From Azospirillum formosense (GTDB taxonomy: Bacteria > Pseudomonadota > Alphaproteobacteria > Azospirillales > Azospirillaceae), in NCBI RefSeq assembly GCF_040500525.1, contig NZ_CP159402.1, forward strand, positions 310,001 to 374,000: a stretch of DNA of 64,000 bases. The letters are read 5' to 3'. Below, piece after piece: positions 35,361 through 43,980 of this stretch; the stretch's first letter is position 1; each line of letters opens with the position of its first letter. The notes beneath the pieces are model-generated. The model worked only from the letters and a program-made list of their open reading frames with translations. It did not search any database and was not told the DNA's origin. Made by a program: the position numbers and the translations under genes.

Positions 35361-36025
35361 TGGGCGGAATCACGACCCTGGCCACGACGGCGCTGCCGCT
35401 GGCCAACGCCGTCGCCGACACGGTGGACCGCGTTTCCGGCACCTCGGACAGCGCGCGCCGGCAGCAGGCCGCCGACGAGCGCCGCTACGCCCAGCAGGCG
35501 GAGCAGCAGCGCCTGCAATGGCAGCGCGAGGACGAACTGCGCCGCCAGGACCAGGAGCTTCAGCGCCGGAAGGAGGAGCAGGCCCGCGCCGAGGCGGAAC
35601 GGCAGCGCGCCCGCGAGATGGACTGGTTGGCGCAGAGCCAGAATCTGGCCGCCGGGCAGCTCCGCGCCGGGCAGGCCGCCACGCTGGCCGACAAGGAGGG
35701 GGACGCCCGCACGCGGCTGGCCCAGATCTCCGCCGCCGCGCAGTCCGACGAGCGGCGGCGGGTGGACGCCCTGCGCCGCACCGTGGCGCGCACCCGCGCG
35801 ACGCTCGGCTCCAACGGGGTCAGCGCGGCGGATGGGTCCGGCGAGGCGATCCTGCTCGGCGTCGTCAAGGACAGCGCCGCGGAGCGCGGGGAGGCCGAAG
35901 GCGCCGACCGGCTGAAGCGCGAGGCCATCCAGCAGGAGGTGGACAGCGTGCGCCGCCGCAACCTGCTGGAACAGGCGCAGCTCGCCGAGCGCCAGCGGCT
36001 GGAGTTCATGAGCCGCTTTTATTGA
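35360..36025 (+). CDS. Coiled-coil phage protein, possible internal virion protein
   Basis: This 221-residue protein has a short hydrophobic N-terminal segment (residues 1-23) and then about 60 residues of Gln/Arg/Glu-rich coiled coil. An AGQAATLADKEGDARTRLAQISAAAQ segment follows, then a VARTRATLGSNGVSAADGSGEAILLG motif. The last motif recurs in T7 gp14-like internal virion proteins, which leave the particle first and open the outer membrane. The large gp15 and gp16 partners are absent, so function is uncertain. Confidence 0.72.
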   Translation: MGGITTLATTALPLANAVADTVDRVSGTSDSARRQQAADERRYAQQAEQQRLQWQREDELRRQDQELQRRKEEQARAEAERQRAREMDWLAQSQNLAAGQLRAGQAATLADKEGDARTRLAQISAAAQSDERRRVDALRRTVARTRATLGSNGVSAADGSGEAILLGVVKDSAAERGEAEGADRLKREAIQQEVDSVRRRNLLEQAQLAERQRLEFMSRFY

Positions 36026-36064
36026 TACCTCCCGGTCCATCCACGCAGCAGGAGGGGCGCCCCC

Positions 36065-38095
36065 ATGCCCAGCGCATTCGACGTTCCGCGCGGCAACCCG
36101 CGCGTCCAGTATCTTGCCGACGGCGTGCAGACCGACTTCGTCTTTCCATTTCCGATTTTCGAGGATGGCGACCTCCAGGTCTTCCTGGGCGCGGCGCGGC
36201 AGACCACCGGCTACGCGGTGAGCGGCGCCGGGGAAACGGCGGGCGGCACGGTGGCCTTCGCAACACCGCCGGAAGCGGGGACGCCCGTTCTGCTGCGCCG
36301 CCGCCTGCCCATCGAGCGGATCAGCGACTTCCTGGAGAGCGGGCCGCTTCCGGCCGCCAGCCTGAACCGCGAGTTCGACCAGCTCACCGCGGCGCTCCAG
36401 CAGGTGGCCGGCGACCAGGAGCTGATGCTGCGCTACACCGACACCGATCTGCCGGCCTCCAACCGGCTGCCGGAGCGGGCGGTGCGGGCCGGCCAGCTCC
36501 TCGCCTTCGACTCCGCGGGCAACCCAACCGCCCGCAAGCCGGTGGACGAGGAGGCGCTGTCCACCTTCGTCGCTCCCGGCGCCGGCGCGGTGCGCCGTCC
36601 CGTGCGGGAGAAGCTGGCCGACGCCCTGTCGGTGAAGGATTTCGGCGCGGTCGGCGACGGAATCGTGGACGACACGCGGGCGATCCAGGCCGCGCTGACC
36701 AGCGCGGACGCCGTCCATGTGCCGCCGGGCACCTACCGGATCACCGACACGCTGACGGTGGGCTACGGCCAGACCCTGCACGGGGCGGGGCAGAGGTCGG
36801 TCATCGCCGGAGCCTCGGCGGGGTTCGACCTGATCCATCTGCCGGACGGCTACGCCACGGTGAGCGGCCTGCGGCTGGAGCGGGGCGACGCCGCGGTGAA
36901 GCTGTTCGGGCGGGACGGCCCCTGCGTGCACAACACACTGAGCGACCTGACCATCTGGGACCCGCGGGTCGGGCTGCTGTTCGACGGTTACACCGACCCC
37001 AATTGGCCCTGCTACTGGAACATGGTGTCGCGCGTGCTGGTGGCCCGCCCGTCGCTGCACGGGGTGTGGCTGACCCGGACGGGGGAGGGCGACACGCCCA
37101 ACGCCAACCGCTTCTCCATGGTGCGCGTCTATTCCCTGTCGGCGCCCATCGCCGGCTGCGGCTTCTTCGTGGAGCAGGGCAAGTACAACAACAGCTTCCA
37201 GGACTGCGAGGCCAACCTGTCGACCATGGCGCTGGCCTGCTTCCGCGTCGGCGCCAACACCGACAAGACGCTGATCCTGAACTTCTACGCGGAATCCCTG
37301 GGCGGCGTGCCCAACGTGCAGCTCGACGCCGGGTCGGTCGAGACGGCCATCGTCAATCTGCTGTCGATGTCCGCCGGGCCGGCGATTTATGACAAATCCG
37401 GCGGTCGCTACACGGCGGTGAACGCCGGCTATCCGGAAAAGAACCGGCTGGCGCGCAGCCGCGTTTCCGAACTGGTCGTCGAGGCCCTGCGCTACGACAC
37501 CGAATATGTGGAGCCGCCGGCCGGCGGGGTGATCGCGCTGGATCTCACCAGCTCCGTCTATCTGGCCAGCGCCTACAGCGGCGACGTGGAGCTTCGGTTG
37601 CCGGCGGCCGGGGCGGCCAACGGCCATGCCGTGACGGTGAAGCGGACCGACGCCTCCACCCACCGCCTGATCCTCACCGAGGAGGGCGGGCCGGGGCCGG
37701 ACGGGCGGACGGCGGCGCTGGGCAACCGCTACGACTTCGTGACCGTGGTGTCGAACGGGGCGGGCTGGTGGGTGGTGGCCGGCAACAACCGGCCGGGCAA
37801 CGCCCATTTCCACGACCAGCCGGGCCTGTTCGAGCCGGACCTGACCCAGGCGCTGTATCTGGTCAGCGCCTTCAACGGCGCGGTCACGGTGCGGCTGCCG
37901 CCGCCGGGGGCGCTGCACGCGGTCGGGCGCACGGTGACGGTCAAGAAGGCCGACGTGTCGGGCAACCCGGTCACCGTCACCGTGCTGGGCGGCGGCGGGC
38001 CGGACAACGCCCCGGTGACCCTGGGCGCCACCGGCAGCGCGGTCACGGCCATGTCCAACGGCGCCGGCTGGCACATTCTGGGACGGGTGGCGTGA
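36065..38095 (+). CDS. Tail fibre/tailspike with T7-type head and beta-helix
   Basis: This 676-residue receptor-binding protein begins RGNPRVQYLADGVQTDFVFPFPIFEDGDLQVFLG, matching the T7 tail-fibre N-terminal domain that docks to the tail. At about residues 188-230, DALSVKDFGAVGDGIVDDTRAIQAAL opens a right-handed beta-helix of the pectate-lyase/tailspike type. After about 470, two similar blocks follow (each with LTSSVYLASAYSGDVELRLP or LTQALYLVSAFNGAVTVRLP, then HAVTVKR or TVTVKK, then NGAGW), an internal duplication. The product likely binds, and may degrade, host surface polysaccharide. Confidence 0.9.
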   Translation: MPSAFDVPRGNPRVQYLADGVQTDFVFPFPIFEDGDLQVFLGAARQTTGYAVSGAGETAGGTVAFATPPEAGTPVLLRRRLPIERISDFLESGPLPAASLNREFDQLTAALQQVAGDQELMLRYTDTDLPASNRLPERAVRAGQLLAFDSAGNPTARKPVDEEALSTFVAPGAGAVRRPVREKLADALSVKDFGAVGDGIVDDTRAIQAALTSADAVHVPPGTYRITDTLTVGYGQTLHGAGQRSVIAGASAGFDLIHLPDGYATVSGLRLERGDAAVKLFGRDGPCVHNTLSDLTIWDPRVGLLFDGYTDPNWPCYWNMVSRVLVARPSLHGVWLTRTGEGDTPNANRFSMVRVYSLSAPIAGCGFFVEQGKYNNSFQDCEANLSTMALACFRVGANTDKTLILNFYAESLGGVPNVQLDAGSVETAIVNLLSMSAGPAIYDKSGGRYTAVNAGYPEKNRLARSRVSELVVEALRYDTEYVEPPAGGVIALDLTSSVYLASAYSGDVELRLPAAGAANGHAVTVKRTDASTHRLILTEEGGPGPDGRTAALGNRYDFVTVVSNGAGWWVVAGNNRPGNAHFHDQPGLFEPDLTQALYLVSAFNGAVTVRLPPPGALHAVGRTVTVKKADVSGNPVTVTVLGGGGPDNAPVTLGATGSAVTAMSNGAGWHILGRVA

Positions 38096-39654
38096 TGGAG
38101 GCGGCGGAAACGCGCAAGAAGGGCTTCTTCGCCTTCGTCCAGGACTGGAACCGGCAATCGGAGCTGACCACCCCCCGCCACCATCTGCAGATCGCGGCGT
38201 GGCTGGAGCGGCAGTCGGCCGGCGTCGAAGCGCTTGGCGTCGCAACGCTTGGCGTCGGGCCGCGCCTGCTGCTGATGGCCTTCCGCGGGGCGGGCAAGTC
38301 GTCCATCGTCGGGCTGTTCGCCGCCTGGATGCTCTACCAGGACCCCAACCGGCGGCTGCTCGTCCTGGCGGCGGACCTCAAGCTGGCCAAGAAGATGGTG
38401 CGCAACGTCAAGCGCATCATCGAGCGCCACCCCGACACCCGCGGCCTGAAGCCGCCGGCGAAGGAGCGCGACCAGTGGGCCGCCGACCAGTTCACCGTCA
38501 TGCGGGCGCTGGAGCTGCGCGACCCCTCCATGATGGCGGCGGGTGTGGACGGCAACATCACGGGCAGCCGCGCCGACGTGGTGATCTGCGACGACGTCGA
38601 GGTGCCGCGCACCTCCGGCAGTCCGGGCAAGCGCGCCGACCTGCGCGAAAAGCTGGCGGAGATCGACTATCTGCTGGTGCCGGGCGGGGTGCAGCTCTAT
38701 GTCGGGACGCCGCACAGCTACTACTCCATCTACGCGGAGGAGCCGCGGACGGAGGCGGGGGAGACGCGCCCCTTCCTGGACGGCTTCGCCCGGCTGGTCC
38801 TGCCGGTCTACACCGACGGCCCGGACGGACGGCGCCGCTACGCCTGGCCCCAGCGCTTCGGCGAGGCCCACGTCAACCGCATCCGCAAGTCGACAGGCCC
38901 CAACAAGTTCACCAGCCAGATGCTGCTGCAGCCGGTCAACGAGGCAGAGGGCTTCCTCGACCCCGACCGGCTGGGCCGCTACGACGGCGAACTGGAGTAC
39001 CGGGAGTCGGCGGGGCGGGCGGTGCTGACGCTGAACGGCCTGCGTATGGCCTCGGCCTCCTGCTGGTGGGACCCGGCCTTCGCGCGCCCGGCGGCGGAGG
39101 GCGGCAAGCCGGGCGATTCCAGCGTCGTCGCCGCCGTGTTCGGCGGGTCGGACGGGCGTTTCTACCTGCACCGCCTGCTCTACCTGTCGGTGGACCCCGG
39201 CGATCCGGACACCGAGGCGGAGCAGCAATGCCTCCAGGTCGCCCGCTTCCTGGAGCGGCACCATCTGCCGGCGGTGCATGTGGAGATCAACGGCATCGGG
39301 CGCTTCCTGCCCGGCCTGCTGCGCAAGGCGCTGCGCGCGGAGAAGGTCGGCGCCGCCGTGGTCGAGGAGGCGAGCCGCCGCGCCAAGGCGCTGCGCATCC
39401 GCGAGGCGTTCGACGCCCTGCTGGCCGACCGCCGGCTGCTCGCCCACGCCACGGTGTGGGAGACGCCCTTCATCCGCGAGATGCGCGAATGGTCGCCGGA
39501 CGGACGCTACGCGGGCCGCGACGACGGGCTGGACGCGGTGTCCGGGGCGCTGTCCTGCGAGCCCTTCCGCTTCGACCGCCAGCCGTCGCCGGGCCGCAAG
39601 CCGGACTGGCGCGCCGCTGCGGCGGCGCCCCCGGTGGAGGCGTGGGACGTGTGA
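38095..39654 (+). CDS. Terminase large subunit, T7 gp19-like
   Basis: This 519-residue DNA-packaging motor has an N-terminal ATPase with Walker A AFRGAGKSS at about residues 62-70 and Walker B ADVVICDDVE near 160-169. The coupling segment LYVGTPHSYYSIY follows. The C-terminal nuclease domain shows WWDPAFARP, VEINGIGRFLPGLLRKAL and DDGLDAVSGAL with conserved acids. Just before Walker A lies a small repeat, VEALGVATLGVG. Both catalytic halves appear intact, so the protein could still package DNA. It starts on the tail-fibre stop (TGATG). Confidence 0.92.
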   Translation: MEAAETRKKGFFAFVQDWNRQSELTTPRHHLQIAAWLERQSAGVEALGVATLGVGPRLLLMAFRGAGKSSIVGLFAAWMLYQDPNRRLLVLAADLKLAKKMVRNVKRIIERHPDTRGLKPPAKERDQWAADQFTVMRALELRDPSMMAAGVDGNITGSRADVVICDDVEVPRTSGSPGKRADLREKLAEIDYLLVPGGVQLYVGTPHSYYSIYAEEPRTEAGETRPFLDGFARLVLPVYTDGPDGRRRYAWPQRFGEAHVNRIRKSTGPNKFTSQMLLQPVNEAEGFLDPDRLGRYDGELEYRESAGRAVLTLNGLRMASASCWWDPAFARPAAEGGKPGDSSVVAAVFGGSDGRFYLHRLLYLSVDPGDPDTEAEQQCLQVARFLERHHLPAVHVEINGIGRFLPGLLRKALRAEKVGAAVVEEASRRAKALRIREAFDALLADRRLLAHATVWETPFIREMREWSPDGRYAGRDDGLDAVSGALSCEPFRFDRQPSPGRKPDWRAAAAAPPVEAWDV

Positions 39655-39682
39655 CCGTTCCCGCGGCGTCCCCTGGCTCGAC

Positions 39683-39720
39683 GGGCCGCCTTCCCTGACC
39701 GGAGGGCGGCCCTTTCTTTT
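39683..39720 (+). terminator. Intrinsic terminator after the terminase gene
   Basis: Stem GGGCCGCC/GGCGGCCC (39,683-39,690 with 39,705-39,712) followed by TTTCTTTT. It may separate the structural genes from the lysis pair. Confidence 0.8.
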
Positions 39721-39745
39721 TGCCTTTTTCCTTTGGAGAACGGAG

Positions 39746-40069
39746 ATGCAGGAGTCCATCGACCTGTCCTGGTGGATCACGGCGGTCGAACTGCCGGTGA
39801 TGGGCGGGCTGTTCTGGCTGATCGCCCGGCTGCGCCGCGACGCCGAATCCGCGCTGGAGACGGTGCGGGCGCGCGCCGAGACCGCCCAGGCGCAGGTGCG
39901 CGAGAGTCTGGCCGCCTACAAGCTGGAGGTCGCCAAGACCTACGTCTCGGTCGCGATGCTGAAGGATGTGGAGCGGCGGCTGACCGACCATCTGCTGCGC
40001 ATCGAGACCAAGCTGGAGAACGGCTGCGCGCCGTTCGCCCCGCCCTACGGCGACGGAGGCCGCCGATGA
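39746..40069 (+). CDS. Phage membrane/coiled-coil protein, possible holin or spanin-like
   Basis: This 107-residue protein has one N-terminal hydrophobic segment (WWITAVELPVMGGLFWLIARL, residues 9-29) followed by about 60 residues of charged helix (RRDAESALETVRARAETAQAQVRESLAAYKLE). It lies just before the cell-wall hydrolase and overlaps it by four bases (ATGA), which is the usual position for a lysis partner. One membrane helix plus a coiled coil resembles an inner-membrane spanin or a type III holin, but no signature decides between them. Confidence 0.72.
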   Translation: MQESIDLSWWITAVELPVMGGLFWLIARLRRDAESALETVRARAETAQAQVRESLAAYKLEVAKTYVSVAMLKDVERRLTDHLLRIETKLENGCAPFAPPYGDGGRR

Positions 40070-40548
40070 GGGCGCGTATCCTCAAGCCGGAACCCGGCCC
40101 GGCCGTCCCGCCGCCGGAAACGCCCGCCGGCGCCTCCGGCCAGGCCGTCGACACACTCGCCCGCACCCTGTGGGGGGAGGCGCGCGGCGACTCCGTGCGG
40201 GCCATGGAGGCGGTGGCGGCGGTGGTGATGAACCGCGTCGGCCGTGCGCGCGACCATGGCGGCTGGTGGTGGGGCAACGACGTGGCCGGCGTCTGCCGGT
40301 TGCCGGGACAATTCGCCTGCTGGGACCCCGACGCGCCGGGGCGGCTGGGGCTGCTGTCGGTGAGCGCGTCGGACCCGGTCTTCGCCGCCGCCCAGCGGAT
40401 CGCCCGCCGCGCCGTGGCCGGCCTGCTCGACGACCCAACCGGCGGTGCGACCCATCTGCACCGGGCGGGCGGAAACCCGCAATGGGCGCAAGGGCGCAGC
40501 GTCTGTGCCGAGATCGGCGGCTTCCAGTTCTACAACGACGTCGAATGA
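40066..40548 (+). CDS. SleB-type cell-wall hydrolase, probable endolysin
   Basis: This 160-residue peptidoglycan hydrolase of the SleB (Hydrolase_2) family has its catalytic Glu in LARTLWGEARGDSV. Continuing family features are MEAVAAVVMNRVGRARDHGGWWWGNDVAGVCRLPGQFACWDP and the HLHRAGGNPQW segment. There is no signal peptide, so release would need the upstream membrane protein. It is the last gene of the phage cassette. Confidence 0.9.
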   Translation: MRARILKPEPGPAVPPPETPAGASGQAVDTLARTLWGEARGDSVRAMEAVAAVVMNRVGRARDHGGWWWGNDVAGVCRLPGQFACWDPDAPGRLGLLSVSASDPVFAAAQRIARRAVAGLLDDPTGGATHLHRAGGNPQWAQGRSVCAEIGGFQFYNDVE

Positions 40549-40646
40549 CGCCCCGGTGACGCGCCGGCGTTTCCCCGCCGCGTCCCGGCGGGCCGGACAT
40601 CCGGGTCCGGACCGCCGCCGCGGAAGGAGACTGTGGAACGGACCGG

Positions 40647-40895
40647 TCAGGCGGCTTCCTTGATCATCGCCAGATAGATCTTCCAGGCCGTCTCGACCGA
40701 GACGCCGCCGGCGCGCGACCCGGCGGCCAGCATCGCCGCCGAGGGCTTCAGCGGAACGGGCGTGCTGCTGGGCTCGACGGCGGCGGCCAGGGGGGCGTTG
40801 TCCACGCTGGACACGATCACCCCATGGATGTGCGAATCGAGCGCGTGTTCCACCGGGTGCCGTTCCTTCACAACATTCATCGCAATCGCGTTCAT
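40647..40895 (-). CDS. Small conserved-looking protein, unknown
   Basis: This 82-residue protein begins MNAIAMNVVKERHPVEHALDSHIHG and ends with GGVSVETAWKIYLAMIKEAA. It has no membrane segment or known motif. A very good ribosome site (AAGGAG, seven bases before the ATG at 40,895) supports it as a real gene. It reads toward the phage cassette and may mark the host side of the boundary. Confidence 0.65.
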   Translation of the reverse strand: MNAIAMNVVKERHPVEHALDSHIHGVIVSSVDNAPLAAAVEPSSTPVPLKPSAAMLAAGSRAGGVSVETAWKIYLAMIKEAA

Positions 40896-41201
40896 GGGGC
40901 ATCTCCTTGCTTGCCCATCTCTCAGCAAACCCGATGCCAACTCCGATAAGTTGCCGCCGGAGCGGCGGACGCCCTGGAGAATCCTTGATTCTGCGGCTTT
41001 TCCGTGTGGTCGGCGGGGTGCGATGCGGCGAAACGGCGAATTTTCCTTCTGCAAAATGCCGGGGGATTCCCGAGGCCGCGTTTGCAAATTGCGAAGCAAA
41101 CAGCGCAACGACCGATTCTGAAGTTATCAACGCGCCGCCGGCCGTCCCGAATTTGCCACGGCTGGCTTTGGCGGGCGGCTTTGCGGTAAGGTCGCCGTGC
41201 C
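40896..41201. other. Intergenic region right of the phage block
   Basis: I find no gene in these 306 bases. They should hold divergent promoters for the 82-residue gene and the DUF952-pyrD operon. A GTTTGC/GCAAAC inverted repeat lies near 41,080-41,103. The stretch around 41,027-41,056 (read on the minus strand) resembles the sequence at 43,850-43,875 before thrS. Confidence 0.5.
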
Positions 41202-41564
41202 ATGACTGAACGGATCATTTTTCATATGTGCCGCGCCGCGGAGTGGGAGCGGGCGCTCGCCGCCGGGGCCTACCACGGCTCGTCGCAGGATGCGGCGGAC
41301 GGCTTCATCCACTTCTCCACCGGCGCCCAGGTCGAGGAAAGTGCCGCCAAGCACCGCGCCGGGCAGGATGGCCTCGTCCTGCTGACCGTGGACGGCGCCG
41401 CGCTGGGCGACGCGCTCCGCTGGGAACCGTCGCGCGGCGGCCAGCTCTTCCCCCATCTCTACGGCCCGCTGCCGCCCGCGGCGGTGCTGCGCGCCGACCC
41501 GCTGCCGCTGGGGCCGGACGGCCGCCACGTCTTTCCGGCGGCCTTCAAGGACACCGCACCGTGA
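41202..41564 (+). CDS. DUF952 family protein
   Basis: This 120-residue protein has the DUF952 pattern: IFHMCRAAEWERALAAGAYHGSSQDAADGFIHFSTGAQVEESAAKH, then LRWEPSRGGQLFPHLYGPLPPAAVL. The conserved His, Ser and Tyr residues are present. The fold resembles ADP-ribosyltransferase-like pockets, and the biochemical role is unknown. In many alphaproteobacteria this gene sits just before pyrD, as here, with a GTGA overlap that couples the two. Confidence 0.9.
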   Translation: MTERIIFHMCRAAEWERALAAGAYHGSSQDAADGFIHFSTGAQVEESAAKHRAGQDGLVLLTVDGAALGDALRWEPSRGGQLFPHLYGPLPPAAVLRADPLPLGPDGRHVFPAAFKDTAP

Positions 41565-42634
41565 TCGACCTCTTTCCCATCGTCGGCCCCGTCCTGCGCA
41601 GCTTCGATCCGGAGACGGCGCACGGGCTGACCATCAAGGCCCTGTCGAGCGGGCTGATGCCGCCGGTGCGGGAAAAGGACGATCCCATCCTGCGGACCAC
41701 GGTGATGGGGCTGGAATTCGCCAACCCGGTCGGCCTCGCCGCCGGCTTCGACAAGAACGCCGAAGTGGTGGACGCCATGCTCCGGCTGGGCTTCGGCTTC
41801 GTCGAGGCGGGCAGCGTCACCCCCCGCCCGCAGCCCGGCAACCCGAAGCCGCGCCTGTTCCGCGCGCCGGAGCAGGGGGCCGTCATCAACCGCATGGGCT
41901 TCAACAACGAGGGGCTGGAGCCCTTCGCCCAAAGGCTGGAGCGACGCCTGTCCGGCGGGCGCAAGGCGCCGGGCCTCGTCGGCGCCAACCTCGGCAAGAA
42001 CAAGGACACGGTGGAGGCGGCGGACGACTACGTCCTCGGCGTGACCCGGGTGGCGGCTCTGGCCGACTATCTGGTCGTCAACGTGTCCTCCCCCAACACG
42101 CCGGGCCTGCGCGCGCTCCAGGGGCGCGACCCGCTGCGCACCCTGCTGGGCCGCGTTCTGGACGCCCGGTCGGCCTGCCGGCTGGCCAAGGCGCCGCCCG
42201 TCCTGCTGAAGATCGCCCCGGACCTGACCGACGAGGACAAGGCGGACATCGCCGCGGTCGCGCTCGAGTCGGGCATCGACGGGCTGATCGTGTCCAACAC
42301 CACCATCGCCCGGCCGGCGGACATCCCCGAGCCGCTGCGCGCGGAGGCCGGCGGCCTGTCCGGCAAGCCGCTGTTCGCGCCCTCGACCGCCGTCCTGCGC
42401 GAGATGTACGGGCTGACCGGCGGCAAGCTGCCGCTGGTCGGGGTGGGCGGCATCGCGTCGGGCGCCGACGCCTACGCCAAGATCCGCGCCGGCGCCTCGC
42501 TGGTGCAGCTCTATTCCGCGCTGGTCTATGCCGGGCCGGCGCTGGTGCTGGCGATCCGGCGCGACCTCGCCGCCCTGCTGCGCCGCGACGGCTTCGCCTC
42601 GTTGAGCGACGCGGTGGGGGCGGATCACCGCTGA
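41561..42634 (+). CDS. pyrD: Dihydroorotate dehydrogenase (quinone), class 2
   Basis: This 357-residue flavoenzyme oxidises dihydroorotate to orotate in pyrimidine synthesis and passes electrons to membrane ubiquinone. An N-terminal amphipathic segment (about residues 1-35) anchors it to the membrane, as in class 2 enzymes. The core reads NPVGLAAGFDKNAEVVDAML, INRMGFNNEGL, VVNVSSPNTPGLRALQ (catalytic Ser) and VGVGGIASGADAYAKIRAGASLVQLYSALVY. The start is a GTG at 41,561 overlapping the upstream stop. Confidence 0.96.
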   Translation: MIDLFPIVGPVLRSFDPETAHGLTIKALSSGLMPPVREKDDPILRTTVMGLEFANPVGLAAGFDKNAEVVDAMLRLGFGFVEAGSVTPRPQPGNPKPRLFRAPEQGAVINRMGFNNEGLEPFAQRLERRLSGGRKAPGLVGANLGKNKDTVEAADDYVLGVTRVAALADYLVVNVSSPNTPGLRALQGRDPLRTLLGRVLDARSACRLAKAPPVLLKIAPDLTDEDKADIAAVALESGIDGLIVSNTTIARPADIPEPLRAEAGGLSGKPLFAPSTAVLREMYGLTGGKLPLVGVGGIASGADAYAKIRAGASLVQLYSALVYAGPALVLAIRRDLAALLRRDGFASLSDAVGADHR

Positions 42635-42642
42635 GCGGGCGC

Positions 42643-43845
42643 ATGGCGGCCCTGGCGGCCTTCCTGCACGGGCTGGCCGTCGCCGCGGCGGCGGTCTCGG
42701 TCGCGGTCTCGGTCGCGCTCGGTCTGCCGGAACTGCAGCCCGGCACCGACCCGGCGATGGGCTGGATCGGCGGCGGGCTGGTGCTTCTGGCGGGTGGCGC
42801 ACTGGACCTGCACCGCCGGCTGGCCCGCCGGCAGCGCGACACCCTGCACCGCCTGGACCGCCTCCAGAAGAGCGTGGACGCGCTGGCCGAACGGCTGGAG
42901 CGGCGGATCGCGCCCGTTGCGGAAACCGGCGACGCCGGTCCCTCCGCCGCCGCCCACGAGGCCGTCCTCCAGGAGGTCAGGCTCCTGCACGCGCTGGTCG
43001 CCCGGCTCGGCGACTCCCGGCCGTCGGCAGGGCGCGAGCCGCCGCCGGCATCCCGCCTGGCCCGGCCGGCGCCGCGCGACGGCGTGCCGGCATCCCAGGC
43101 GCCGCCGATGGACGAGGCCGCGGTTCTGGAAGCGGTGCGCGAGGCGCTGGCCGCCGACCGGATCGACATCCACCTCCAGCCCATCGTCAGCCTGCCCCAG
43201 CGCAAGCACCGCTTCTTCGAGGTGTTCTCGCGCGTGCGGGCCGCCGACGGGGCGCTGATCCTGCCCGACCGGTATCTGGAGATCGCCGAGCGCGCGGGGC
43301 TCATGGCCACCATCGACAACCTGCTGCTGGTCCGCTGCATCCAGCTGATCCGCGAGACGGAGCGGCGCCAGCACGCCATCGGCTTCTTCTGCAACATGTC
43401 CGCCGCCACGCTCAGCGACGCGGCCTTCATGCGGCAGTTCCTGGATCTGATGCAGCGCAACCAGACGCTGGTGCCCAAGCTGGCCTTCGAGTTGAGCCAG
43501 CAGGACCTGCGGGCGGGCGGGGCGGTCACGATGGGCATCCTGTCGCAGCTCGCCCGCATCGGCTTCCGCTTTTCCATGGACCGGGTGACCGACCTGGACA
43601 TCGACGTGGACACGCTGCTGCGCCACGAGATCCGCTGTGTGAAGCTGGATTGCGGTCTGCTGCTCGACCCCGTCCTGGCGCCGCGCATCGAGGAGTTGCG
43701 CCGCCGCCTGGACGGCACGGGAATCGACCTCATCGCCGAGAGGATCGAGACGGAGGCGCAGCTCGACGCGATCCTGAGCCGCGGCATCGATTTCGGCCAG
43801 GGCTACCTGTTCGGCGAGCCGCGCCCGGCGCGCAAACCGCCGTGA
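42643..43845 (+). CDS. TipF-like protein with catalytically dead EAL domain
   Basis: This 400-residue protein has two N-terminal hydrophobic segments (about residues 3-28 and 38-55), a coiled-coil stretch (about 58-125), a Pro-rich linker and an EAL-like domain (about 160-395). Key positions are replaced: EVFSRV for EALxR, ELSQQDL for ELTE, MDRVTD for DDFG, and VKLDCG for KIDxSF. It should therefore bind c-di-GMP at most, not cut it. This layout matches TipF, which helps place the flagellum in Caulobacter. It may be co-transcribed with pyrD (eight bases apart). Confidence 0.82.
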   Translation: MAALAAFLHGLAVAAAAVSVAVSVALGLPELQPGTDPAMGWIGGGLVLLAGGALDLHRRLARRQRDTLHRLDRLQKSVDALAERLERRIAPVAETGDAGPSAAAHEAVLQEVRLLHALVARLGDSRPSAGREPPPASRLARPAPRDGVPASQAPPMDEAAVLEAVREALAADRIDIHLQPIVSLPQRKHRFFEVFSRVRAADGALILPDRYLEIAERAGLMATIDNLLLVRCIQLIRETERRQHAIGFFCNMSAATLSDAAFMRQFLDLMQRNQTLVPKLAFELSQQDLRAGGAVTMGILSQLARIGFRFSMDRVTDLDIDVDTLLRHEIRCVKLDCGLLLDPVLAPRIEELRRRLDGTGIDLIAERIETEAQLDAILSRGIDFGQGYLFGEPRPARKPP

Positions 43846-43910
43846 AATAATTTTGCAAGGAAATTCGCCGTTCGGGTGGCGAATTCAGGCCGGAAATGCC
43901 CCCGGCGCCC

Positions 43911-43938
43911 TTGACAGAAAGCCCGCCCGCATTAGAGA
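43911..43938 (+). promoter_or_regulatory. Sigma-70-type promoter of thrS-infC
   Basis: TTGACA (43,911-43,916), a 16-base spacer and TAGAGA (43,933-43,938), 43 bases before the thrS start. Just upstream, an AATTCGCC/GGCGAATT hairpin (43,862-43,885) may end the preceding transcript. Confidence 0.65.
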
Positions 43939-43980
43939 TTTCGCCTCCCGGCATCCGCCGGGTGCGATGCAAACAGTCAA

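Noticed and set aside
22682..40548. Reading the phage block as a tailocin
   Set aside because: Tailocins lack heads. Here portal, scaffold, capsid and terminase are all present, so particles with DNA are expected if it is expressed.
22600..41200. Direct repeats as att sites of the phage block
   Set aside because: I looked at both edges and found no convincing repeat or tRNA; the boundaries are set by gene content only.
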